Source of the DNA: Anastatus disparis
Lineage: Eukaryota > Arthropoda > Insecta > Hymenoptera > Eupelmidae
Direction of reading: 5' to 3'
Length of the DNA: 64,000 nt
NCBI GenBank assembly: GCA_017163975.1
Contig: JAFFSR010000031.1
Coordinates: 2,500,342-2,564,341, forward strand
Made by a program: the position numbers and the translations under genes. Every line of letters begins with the position of its first letter. Within the stretch, counting starts at the first letter, position 1. The notes beneath the pieces are model-generated. The model was not told the origin of the DNA. It saw nothing but the letters and a program-made list of their open reading frames with translations, and did not search any database. Of this stretch, positions 53,388 to 62,972 are shown one piece after another.

Positions 53388-54524
53388 ATGGAAGAAGTGT
53401 CAAGAATCAAGACGGACCTCTCTCGCCGTATTACGCAAACAACGGACATGGCTTTCAAGCATGAAATGAGGATGGCGGAGATTGCTTTCGAGGAGTTCGA
53501 GGAGCAATTTCGGGGTTATTTTACAACCCGCGAGAACGCCCTACGAAGGGCAGCCCAACGCAACATGATGGTGGCGCACGAACGGGTGGAATACCGCGTG
53601 CCCACCCTATTTATCGAAGATCAGCCAGTCAAAGAGCTCTTTGTCTTCAATCTGCCAAAGAACTCAAGGAAGACGACTGTAGATACATTGCTGCGGGAGA
53701 GGGGTCAGAAGGATTTTGATATCAAGAAAGTGTGCAACAGGGGTGGCCAGGCATCGGCTATCCTCACTTTCGGGAGGTTCGCTTCATGTGTCAGTTTCCA
53801 GGGCAGCGCGATGATGAATAGGATTTTTTATGAGACACGGAACGCGGAGGGGAGCAAGACGCGAACCAAATATGTAAGGGTAAGACCACACCAAGAAATT
53901 GCGTGTGAGGATAAGGCTGAAATGATAGTCAACGACTCGAAAGGGTCGCCTGGTTCGCCGATTGTGACTCTCCGTTTTCCGGTCATATTGGCAAATATAT
54001 TAGGTAATTTAAGTAACGAGGACAAGTATGGTCTTATTAATGCTCTGGAGGGACACAGGGAGATCGGATATCGCCTGGGCACACTGGAGTTTGACGCGGA
54101 TAACGAAAGATACCGTGGCGCTAGCGGATGGAAATATGCCTGGCAGGATGCTGGAGAGTTTTACTTCTCCAGTATCCACATAAAGAAACCATTGGAGGTC
54201 AACCTCGTCGAGTTCCTGAGTGGGATCATGGAAAAACAGAAGAGGGCAGATGGAACAACACCCCATCTGGATTGTTTGGACCTCCGTGGCGTTAAGGTGA
54301 CGCAACAACTGCTTGAGAGGGTTAGCCAGGCCTTCAACGTGAGCAACGTCGTCCTTGGAGCGGCCACGGGTCTTCTCGAGGTGAAATTCCAGAGGATGGA
54401 AAGTTTGAGCGTCCATGCCAACAATATGATTAGGTTGAAGGAGCTTAGCGGAGACGCGTTTAAGGGCCTGACTGTCTTGCGCCTGGTCGAGTGTAGAGCA
54501 CTGGTGATCGAGCATCTTTTTTGA
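53388..54524 (+). CDS. ORF3, N-terminal part: leucine-rich-repeat accessory protein in env position
   Basis: ATG at 53388. The frame is also open upstream to 53265, where an exon from the first acceptor would add a hydrophobic segment (LFLINFSVLPFSVLVYLCSA). Residues 1-60 (from MEEVSRIKTDLSRRITQTTD) are helical and charged. KELFVFNLPKNSRKTT followed by GQASAILTFGRFASCVSFQG looks faintly like an RNA-recognition fold. From about residue 300 leucine-rich-repeat-like units appear: LDCLDLRGVKVTQQLLERVS, LEVKFQRMESLSVHANN and LTVLRLVECRALVIEHLF. It ends at a T6 run near 54517, where a frameshift seems to separate it from the rest. There is no furin site, fusion peptide or C-terminal anchor, so it is not an obvious envelope. 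I know no standard Gypsy accessory gene of this type; host gene capture is a possibility. Confidence 0.7.
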   Translation: MEEVSRIKTDLSRRITQTTDMAFKHEMRMAEIAFEEFEEQFRGYFTTRENALRRAAQRNMMVAHERVEYRVPTLFIEDQPVKELFVFNLPKNSRKTTVDTLLRERGQKDFDIKKVCNRGGQASAILTFGRFASCVSFQGSAMMNRIFYETRNAEGSKTRTKYVRVRPHQEIACEDKAEMIVNDSKGSPGSPIVTLRFPVILANILGNLSNEDKYGLINALEGHREIGYRLGTLEFDADNERYRGASGWKYAWQDAGEFYFSSIHIKKPLEVNLVEFLSGIMEKQKRADGTTPHLDCLDLRGVKVTQQLLERVSQAFNVSNVVLGAATGLLEVKFQRMESLSVHANNMIRLKELSGDAFKGLTVLRLVECRALVIEHLF

Positions 54525-55219
54525 ATTCCTGAACAAGAACGACACTCTCAGGGGAGTTATATGTGCACGACTGTAACAACATAGATAAGGAGGTGCACAT
54601 ATGGAGATTACTCGATCGTTTCTTCTTCAGTGAATGCAGAGTGAAGGTTTTTCATTTTTCTTACAGCAAGTTCCCAACGGAGGAGCTTCCTTTTGTCTAC
54701 AGGCCAGAGTTGCGAGACAATTTCGACTTGGAAGAACTTAACCTGGAGGGCAATTTATACGTCGTCCAGAGCTTGCCCGAGATCCTCCGGAGGTGTTTCG
54801 TTTTGGGGACACTCAACTTGCTAGGCCTCACCCCCCCGGAACCGTTGGGATTCGGGAACACCATTAGCCTGCACTCACTCAGGATGCAATACCATGTGGG
54901 GATCCAGGTGTCTCTCTCATCCCTGAGAGAACACAAGATGAAGGAGATCACCATACATAACTCCTTGGGTAAAAATAACAGAAACAATAGGCAGTTCGAC
55001 CTGGACATCGTCCAGAGGTTGATCTTGAACTACCCACAGGAGTTCTCCTTCATCACAAGAAAGTGTAAGGTGAGGATCACCGCGGATCTCCGCAGGTTTT
55101 TAAAAACAAAGGAGCAAGGATCACTGAGGATGGGGATCTGCTCCATATCACCTACAGGTGGCCGTACTAGGCTGAAGATGTGCAGAACACAGGAGAAGAT
55201 AAGACTGAACTCAGTGTAG
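54525..55219 (+). CDS. ORF3, C-terminal part: further leucine-rich repeats
   Basis: After the T6 run one frame reads FFEFLNKNDTLRGV, and after a second small shift the main frame reads ELYVHDCNNIDKEVHIW, RLLDRFFFSECRVKVFHFSY, NFDLEELNLEGNLYVVQSL, LGTLNLLGLTPP and ISLHSLRMQYHVGIQVSLSS. It ends in a basic tail with stop at 55217-55219. The units (L-x-x-L-x-V-x-D/E-C/G-N) continue those of the N-terminal part, so I read 53388-55219 as one gene of about 610 residues with two small indels. F-box/LRR-type scaffold proteins are the nearest cellular analogy, by pattern only. Confidence 0.65.
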
Positions 55220-56196
55220 TGATAGTGTGTATGTGTGTGAGAATGCTAGCGTAAATGTGACTTATGTCAAGAATGTATGACGTGCAAGCATATGTTATAT
55301 ATTATTATATATTTAATGCGAAATGACGTTTTTTATGGTTGGCAATAATGCAAGTTCTTTATTATTCAGCGCGTTAAGCGCGAGTAACATATGGTTGCAC
55401 AATGTATGATAATCATTGTAAAAACTTAGCGTATTAAACGCATAAATGTGATAGTTTTAAAGACTGAGCGTATTAAACGCATAAAATGTGATAAAAATTA
55501 GAATGTTATATTGATTGTATGAAATTTTAAAAAATATGTATTGTAAACATAAAAATTAACTTCTTTAGTTCCAAAGATAATTCAATACCGTCGTATGAAA
55601 TAAGAGTATATAGATAATGTAAAGATTGTTATAAATTGATTGGGTATGTAAATTCAGTAAGTTTTAAGATGCAATATATAGCATAGTAAGTGCATTCATG
55701 CACGCAATAATATATATAAAACGCATAAGTGTAAGCGAGCACAAAGTAATGTGCGTGAGCAAGTACTATAAGTACAGTTATGCAATGTAAGTGCATTGAG
55801 CACAGTTGTATGAATAAGTGCAATTAAGCACGGTGCGTAAATGAGTATAAAGTGCAAGTAAGCACGAGTAGTTAAGCATACAGAGAAATGACATTTACGT
55901 GCGAGCAGCATATTTCGTAATAATTTTATTGTTTAAAATCAGCAGTATTAAAAATTTTTTATTTTGTAAATAGTTACCTAGGTATTAAAGCAAATATGTA
56001 ATGTAAGATGTAAATATCGAACGTAAATGCATAATGTAAATCCAGGGAGTCAGATAAAATGTCAATAGCTAATGTTATAAATATGGTTACGCATGGAATG
56101 AATGGAAGTACGTTACGCACGGAATGAATTGGGGTACATAAGTGCCAGAGTACGATTAATCATTATTGTAATGCAAGTAAATACAATTGTTAATAA
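55220..56196 (+). other. 3' region of the retrotransposon, short-motif repeats
   Basis: Non-coding, about 1 kb. GCGTATTAAACGCATAAA-type units occur near 55430-55490, and AAGTGCAATTAAGCACG-type units (GTGC..GCAC inverted pairs) occur from about 55690 to 55875. Confidence 0.55.
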
Positions 56197-56226
56197 AAAA
56201 AAAAAAAAAAAAAAAGAGGGGAGTAT
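56197..56226 (+). promoter_or_regulatory. Polypurine tract
   Basis: An A-run followed by AGAGGGGAGTAT directly abuts the 3' LTR; it would prime plus-strand synthesis. Confidence 0.75.
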
Positions 56227-56479
56227 TGTGGGGATATATACGTGTGAAGGAGTGTGAGTAACCAATCATGTACTGTATGAACGACCCTACCCCCTAAAGA
56301 CGAGTTAACGTGTGAGCATGAGAGCGTTAGCTCTCTCACTTGACTACCGACTGTATCCCTGGCTTCAGCAAATATAACGCTTAACCATATCTCTCGTGTA
56401 TTCATTCGACTTAACCTCAAAACCTCTACCTTCTCTCATCTATACTGTGTGGCTTTTGGTTGGAGTCCCAGGCCCCACA
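56227..56479 (+). repeat. 3' LTR (253 bp)
   Basis: Identical to the 5' LTR except for one additional C in the final GGCCCCACA. Followed by GACT. Confidence 0.92.
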
Positions 56480-56483
56480 GACT

Positions 56484-57479
56484 TTTGCATCATAAAAGAT
56501 GATGTGTTTTAAAAACGCACCACAAGGTGGCTCGCATGCATGATTTTTTTTTAAACACGCACAACAAATATCGAGGCGAAGCTTATCTATGTTTTTTGAT
56601 TCGTTGTGCCTCTCATTTTGTAGAGAGTGCATCACATTTTCTGATGCAAAGTAAAGAGCGCATTAATTTTTCTCGAACTTGCGTATATTTTAGTCTCAGC
56701 TGATGTGAGAGATAAAAAATAATGGACAAAAAAGTACATGAATTATTATCAACTTGGGGGTTAGGAAAACTGTTATAAATTTTTTGATATGTAAAATCAA
56801 TATTTTTTATTTTAAGATTAATATTGTAATATAGTGTATAGGTAGATATCATAAATAATATAATTTATTTTAAGGTCCTTTTTTAATGTATCTTTTTTGT
56901 AATGTTAAGGTTTCATAAGTCAATTCAGTAAGTTTATTAGCTAGTTTATTAGTAGAACTAAAATTTTGACCATTATTTAAATTAATTATTACAAAGTTTG
57001 TGGCAAAAATTGAGGACTCTTAAAGTTGTAATAAATTCTGAAAATTACAAGTCTACGATAACAGGATTTTTAAAAATAAGGTTTACTAAGTGAACTCATT
57101 AAGTTTTTCAGCTATGGAACTGAAATTTTGGCTACTATTTTAATTAATTTTTACAAAGTTTGTGGCAAAAATTCAGACTTCCATTTCATAAACTTCCTGA
57201 GTTACAAATAATTATGTTATTTTCATTCTTATCGTATAATATATTTTCTTACATACAGCTTTAAAAAGTAATTTTAGAAATTTTATTACTCAATGCTTGC
57301 AAGTTTTGGTCACTGTTTTAACTAATTATTGTAAACCTTGTAGTAAAAATTCAGACTTGTAGCAAATAAACTTTTTGAGTATCAATCAATCATGTTATTT
57401 TCAATCGTTCTTAAAAAATCTTTCAATAGAACTGAACTAAAATATTTTTTATTGTGACTTAAAAACTTTACTAGTTAAA
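56484..57479. other. AT-rich spacer with a weakly repeated block
   Basis: TAAAATTTTGACCATTATTT and TTACAAAGTTTGTGGCAAAA recur at about 180-base spacing from 56960 to 57350, suggesting a decayed short tandem array. No gene. Confidence 0.4.
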
Positions 57480-59800
57480 GGACTTCAATTGGAGTAATAA
57501 ATGTCTTACCCACACAGCATCAAAGAATTTCGAAATAATTTCATGAAATATTACAAGTAATAATACGTTGAAAGCATTTAAAAAGAACTTAAAAAGATAA
57601 CTATATTCTTTTGAAAAGAATTTATGAAATGATACACAGAAAAATTACAAAATCTTTACAAAAATAAAACTAAAAAGGAAACGAAAGTTAAGACATGAAA
57701 TATTACACGAATCCTTACTAAAAGGACTTTGAAAGGACTTCTTGAAAGGAAACAAGAAAGAACTCAGAAATCTTCCAACGATTCCAGTCATAAAATAATT
57801 TAGAAAGATTTTCGGAATGATCTAAGGTATTCTTTCACCGAATAATTTCAATATTCTTCCAAAAAGCTTTAACGTAATAATTTCATGTAAGATTTTCGTA
57901 AAATCTCACGAATCCTTACATGAAATAATTTTAAAATCTTTTTGAAATAATTCATGAAAGAACTTATCATGACGAAAAAGTTATTACATGAATCCTTACT
58001 GAAAGTACTCTGAAAAGACTTCTTGAAAGGAAACAAGAAACAACTCAGAAATCTTTCGAAGGATCCAGTCGTAAAATAATTTAGAAATATTTTCGGAATA
58101 ATCTAAGTTATTCTTTCACCGAATAATTTCAAGATTCTTCCAGAAAGCTTTAACGTAATAATTCCATGTAAGATTTTCGTTAAATCTCACGAATTCTTAC
58201 ATGAAATAATTTAAAAATCTTTTTGAAATAATTCATGAAAGAACTTACGATGAGAATAAAAGTTATTACATAAATCCTTACTGAAAGTACTTTGAAAAGA
58301 CTTCTTGAAAGGAAACAAAAAAGAACTCAGAACTCTTACGAAGATTCTAATCATAAAATAATTTAGAAAGATTTTCGGAATGATCTAAGGTATTTTTTCA
58401 CCAAATCATTTCAAGATTCATTCAAAAAGCTTTCATGAAATAATTTATGCAATATTTTGGTTAAGTCTTAAGAAATAATACATGAAATAATTTTGAAATC
58501 TTTTGAAATATTTCATGAAAGAACTTATCATGACGATAAAAGTTATTACATGAATCCTTACTAAAAGTACTTTGAAAGAACTTCTTGAAAGGAAACAAGA
58601 AAGAACTCAGAACTCTTTCGAAGTTTCCAGTCGTAAAATAATTCAGAAAGATTTTCGAAATAATCTAAGTTATTCTTTTACCGAATAATTTTAATATTCT
58701 TCCAAAAAGCTTTAACGTAATAATTTCATGTAAGATTTTCGTAAAAGCTCATGAATCCTTACATGAAATAATTTTAAAATCTTTTTGAAATAATTCATGA
58801 AAAAAATTATCATGACAATGAAAGTTATTACATGAACCCTTACTGAAAGTACTTTAAAGAACTTCTTGAAAGGAAAGAAGAAAGAACTCAGAAATCTTAC
58901 GAAGGTTCTAATCATAAAATAATTTAGAAAAATTTTCGGAATGATCCAAGGTATTCTTTCACCGAATCATTTTAAGATTCATTCAAAAAGCTTTCATGAA
59001 ATAATTCATGCAATATTTTGGTAAAGTCTTAAGAAATCATACCTGAAATAATTTTGAAATCTTTTTGAAATATTTCATGAAGTAACTTATGATGAGAATA
59101 AAAGTTATTACATAAATCCTTACTTATAGGATTTGAAAGGGCTTCTTGAAAGAAAACAAGAAAAAACTCAAAACTCTTTCGAAGTTTCCAGTCGTAAAAT
59201 AATTCAGAAAGATTTTCGGAAGGATCCAAGGTATTCTTTCACCGAACCATTTCAAAATTCATTCAAAAAGCTTTCATGAAATAATTCATGCAATATTTTG
59301 GTAAAGTCCTAAGAAATCAAACATGAAATAATTTTGAAATCTTTTTGAAATATTTCATGAAATAACTTATAATGAAAATAAAAATTATTACATGAATCCT
59401 TACTAGAAGGACTTTGAAAAGACTACTTGAAAGGAAACAAGAAACAACTCAAAAATCTTCTAACGATTAAAATCAGAAAATAATTTAGAAAGATTTTTGG
59501 AATGATCTAAGGTATTCTTTTATCAAATCATGTCAAGATTCTTTTAAAAAGCATTCATGTAATAATTCATGCAATGTTTTGGTAAAGTCGCACGAAATCT
59601 TACACGAAATAATTTTGAAATCTTTTTGAAATATTTCATGAAATAACTTATGATGAGAATAAAAGTTATTACATAAATCCTTACTGAAAGGACTTTGAAA
59701 AGACTTCTTGAAAGGAAACAAGAAAGAACTCAGAAATCTTTCGATGGTTCCAGTCGTAAAATAATTTAGAAAGATTTTTAGAATAATCTAAGTTATTCTT
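57480..59800. repeat. Satellite array, 281-bp unit, about eight copies
   Basis: The landmark ATGAATCCTTACTGAAAGTAC recurs at about 57709, 57990, 58271, 58551, 58832, 59112, 59392 and 59675, spaced 280-283 bases. Within each unit CTTCTTGAAAGGAAACAAG, AATTTAGAAAGATTTTCGG and TAATTCATGAAAGAACTTA keep their order. Copies are roughly 85-95% alike. The minus-strand ORFs are repeat artefacts. Confidence 0.9.
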
Positions 59801-60529
59801 TTGTAACGTAGCGTGCTCGCGTCTTGGGATTTAATAGACATTAACGAAATTATAATTTTTACTCGATTCTACTATTTTACTTGCCATAAACCTTAAAGAC
59901 GTTTCAATTATTACTATCGCTCCATTCCCCGACTTTAGCGAGAACGAGCACACTATGATACAAAAAGAGTGAGAACTTTCTCGCTCTTGCTCCTACTAGC
60001 TGAATCGTAGACCAAGCGACTCCAAAGATATGAATGATTTAATTATTAATTATATTTTCTTTAGGGCGAATTCTCAACCCTGGTAATTTATTATAGAGAG
60101 CGATATAGAGGAGCATGCAGGAAATTGCTTCTAGGTTATATTAAATCTGTTTCTCTTAACACAGTAATTATATAAAAGGCTGTATCCACAGTAGCATGGA
60201 AATTTGGCAATTAAAAATTTCACCTGTGATAAATTAATAACGGTAAAATTTGCTCCAGTATGCTGAATCGTGGTTCATGATTATTCTTGTATCAACCATA
60301 CGATACAAAATAACAATTTGATATTTTTTTATTCGTCAAGTATTTTATATACAATAGGAGTAAATACGTATAACAAGCCATATAGAGATACCGAGTAAAC
60401 AGTTCATTATTACACAGTAGCTTTTTTTGTGACCGTTTCATTAATTATAAAAAATACTTAATATCAACCGAAGATCGTGCTAGCAAATGTAATATGCATG
60501 CGAAAAGAGCTTGCATAAATTATTCATAC
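59801..60529. other. Spacer after the 281-bp array
   Basis: The array breaks abruptly at about 59800 into GTAACGTAGCGTGCTCGCGTC. No partner end was found to prove an LTR or other element. Confidence 0.4.
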
Positions 60530-61086
60530 TCGTGAAAAATCCCGTGGTTTTAAATCCGATTGCTACAACTAAGCGTTTAAAAGATGTATCCTCGATATAC
60601 TTATATTTTATACAAGTTCTCAGAAATAGTCCTAGCGTCAATTGCCTTAGACGTGCATGTATGATACGATATAACCTATCTATTTACACGTGTCTTCTTG
60701 ACTCGATATAATATTATATACATAGTATGATACGACATAACCAAGCTATTTTACGTGCATTCATGATTCGGTATACGATTATATAGAACCTGGTATACGC
60801 GTATCAATAGCTAGGTATAAGCTTATAGTAGTATCCTCGGTATGCATATACGTATAAATAACCAAGCTATTAACACGCGCACACCTCGGCATAGTAATCT
60901 CAGTACGCATACACGAGCAAATAACCAAGCTATTTACATGCGCATACTTACCGCGGTATAAACAGCTCGGTATACTAGTATATTAACCACGCTAACTATC
61001 CACCGCGGTATAAACAGCTTGGTATACTAGCATATCAACCACGCTAAATACACACCGCGGTATAAACAGCTCGGTATACTAGTATA
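60530..61086. repeat. ~52-bp tandem array, left part
   Basis: The last three units are clear (CCGCGGTATAAACAGCTCGG then TATACTAGTATATTAACCAC at about 60952, 61003 and 61056). Earlier units with ATAACCAAGCTATT are more diverged. The array resumes at about 62297 after the inserted element. Confidence 0.7.
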
Positions 61087-61090
61087 TTAA

Positions 61091-61454
61091 GGGAGAATCT
61101 CCTCTGGAGAGCACTTATTTCGGCATTTAATTAAATAAAGAATAAAGTATTTATTGAATCGAGGTAAAGTACATTGTAAAATTGACATATGAAGATACGA
61201 AAAAATTTTTTTTTGTTGCAAAAAAAAACAAAATGGCGGCACTACAGCTGCTTGAAGTAGGCTCCTCGACTTTTCGCCGGGCAACGTACAGGTCCGTGTA
61301 ATTAACTGAAAACAAAAAATCAAGTTTTTTTCATTAAAGTTAGTCATTTTGTACTTCGTGAACCTAAAATAAAATTTAAAAAAAAATTTATTAAAAAATA
61401 GAGAACGTTTGAAACAAAAAATCACTTTTTTTTAAATAAACAAATGGTTAAAAA

Positions 61455-61485
<31 letters not shown>

Positions 61486-62292
61486 AAGATTAAATAAAAG
61501 GATATTGTCCTCTATATGATTAACCTTTTATATATGATGAAGTCGAGGAAGTCCCCGCCCGGCATCTGTTTAACACATTACATCAGCTAGGACTGTCAGA
61601 CCCACCATACCGAAAACTTTGACTACCGATGGATGGTCAGCCACTTTTGTAACCAACAACAACCGATACCCAAGAGGTCGGATTTTTAAAGAGTCGCGAT
61701 ATAAAGGCACATACCTTATTTTCTTTCGAAAAAAAAGTTAGAGGTACCTGCCAGGATTCGAACCCATGCCCTCCGCGTTGAAGGCAAGAGCTCATCCATT
61801 ACGCCACCGCGCTCCATGGTTAAAAACAATAGAAATTATAATAATTTTTATTTTATTTTAGGTTCACGAAGTATGGTTTATGTTGACAAATATTCATGTA
61901 AAATTTTAAGTCGATCGGATATTAACTTTTGAGTTACATTTGCCCAGCGCGGAAAAAACGCGTTTCGAGAAAAACGCGATTAAAGTTTTCGTTATCTTGA
62001 AGTGAAGTTTAAAGTAATTTATAACTACCTGAGCTTAATCTGCGATTCGGATAGGAAGTTACTAAATTTTATGGCGCCAGAAATTAAAAAAAAGATTGCA
62101 GACGTGTGCATTCATATGCCTGCTTTTCGCACGATAACGTCCATATAAGTATATGGGTTCAAATGCGTTTTACGAACCCTTCTAATTTCTTTTTGGACTT
62201 TGAAAATTTACAGGCTTATTTTTTAGATGATAAATGAATTTTCTAAGCTATAAAAAAATGCCAAAAAAAAAATTTCTTGAGGAGATTCCCCC
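61091..62292. mobile_element. 1.2-kb TIR element inserted in the 52-bp array
   Basis: The ends GGGAGAATCTCCTC and GAGGAGATTCCCCC are inverted, flanked by TTAA on the left (61087-61090) and TTGA on the right (62293-62296). TTAA targets are used by piggyBac and Kolobok transposases. No transposase remains. The SINE at 61455-61814 is inserted inside. Confidence 0.6.
61455..61814 (-). mobile_element. tRNA-derived SINE with 11-bp target duplication
   Basis: On the minus strand from 61814: GAGCGCGGTGGCGTAATGGA (A box), then GGGTTCGAATCCTGG (B box), a body ending ATATATAAAAGGTTAATCAT, and a poly-A tail (T-run at 61455-61481 on plus). ATGGTTAAAAA flanks both sides (61444-61454 and 61815-61825). The tRNA-like head has a 7-base loop CTTCAAC. 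Promoter boxes are well kept. Confidence 0.8.
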
Positions 62293-62296
62293 TTGA

Positions 62297-62420
62297 CCGC
62301 GCTAAATATACACCACGGTATAAACAGCTCGGTACAATAGTATGCCGCGCTATTTACCCACGTTTACATGCCTCGTTATACGAGCATACGTGTATAAAAA
62401 TAGCTCGGTAAGTAGTATAT
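62297..62420. repeat. ~52-bp tandem array, right part
   Basis: CCACGGTATAAACAGCTCGG and neighbouring CGCGCTATTTACC units continue the array interrupted at 61086. Confidence 0.65.
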
Positions 62421-62970
62421 GGGGAATATAGGTAAAAATGGCGGCCATGAAATTCAGGGGAATATAGGGAAAAGATTGTTGGCGCCTAAGCTCGAGCGTA
62501 TACGAGGAAAAGCGAAACAACCCGAAGTAGAGGGGACGCCGTAAGAAAATTTTTTGGAGTAGCAAGGTAACGGTTATTGTAAAAGTCGGTAAGTTAGGAT
62601 TCTTTGGTGAAATAAATTTTTTTGTATATGAAAAAAAAAAAATTTATGACTAATAAAATCGTATATTTTACAACGATATATATTAAATATATAATGGTAG
62701 TAATTTAAAAAAAATGGAATTCAATTTACAAATAGAAAAATTCTTTGTGATATAATTTATTAAATTAAAAGATTTTAGAAATATGAATTTTGAATCTTTT
62801 TAAATATTTAATGGAATATTTTCAGGAAAAGGATTTGGTGTTCATGGTTATATATATAAAATAACAAAATATTTTAGCAATAGAAATAAGTGTTTATTAT
62901 TTTTCACTTAGTCTAATACAAATAATTACAAATTTTTAGAAAGTACAAAATTTTTATAATAATGAATATA
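62421..62970. other. Spacer, no gene supported
   Basis: AT-rich apart from a short GC-richer patch near 62430-62560. No domain recognised. Confidence 0.4.
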
Positions 62971-62972
62971 TA

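Larger units (their letters stand above)
46239..56479 (+). mobile_element. Full-length Ty3/Gypsy-group LTR retrotransposon (10.24 kb) with an extra ORF3
   Basis: The LTRs (46239-46490 and 56227-56479) are identical except for one extra C in the right copy, and the element is flanked by GACT on both sides (46235-46238 and 56480-56483). The order is leader, gag, protease-RT-RNase H-integrase, ORF3, long 3' region, polypurine tract (AAAAGAGGGGAGTAT), LTR. Pol domain order RT-RH-IN places it in Ty3/Gypsy. The near-identical LTRs imply very recent insertion, yet pol and ORF3 each contain apparent frameshifts. Confidence 0.9.

Noticed and set aside
57480..59800. Minus-strand frames of 62-67 codons with similar sequences
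   Set aside because: They repeat at the 281-bp satellite period and are artefacts of the array.
59801..60100. Possible solo LTR beginning TGTAACGTAGCG
   Set aside because: No matching CA end or target duplication was found, and the satellite does not resume on the other side.
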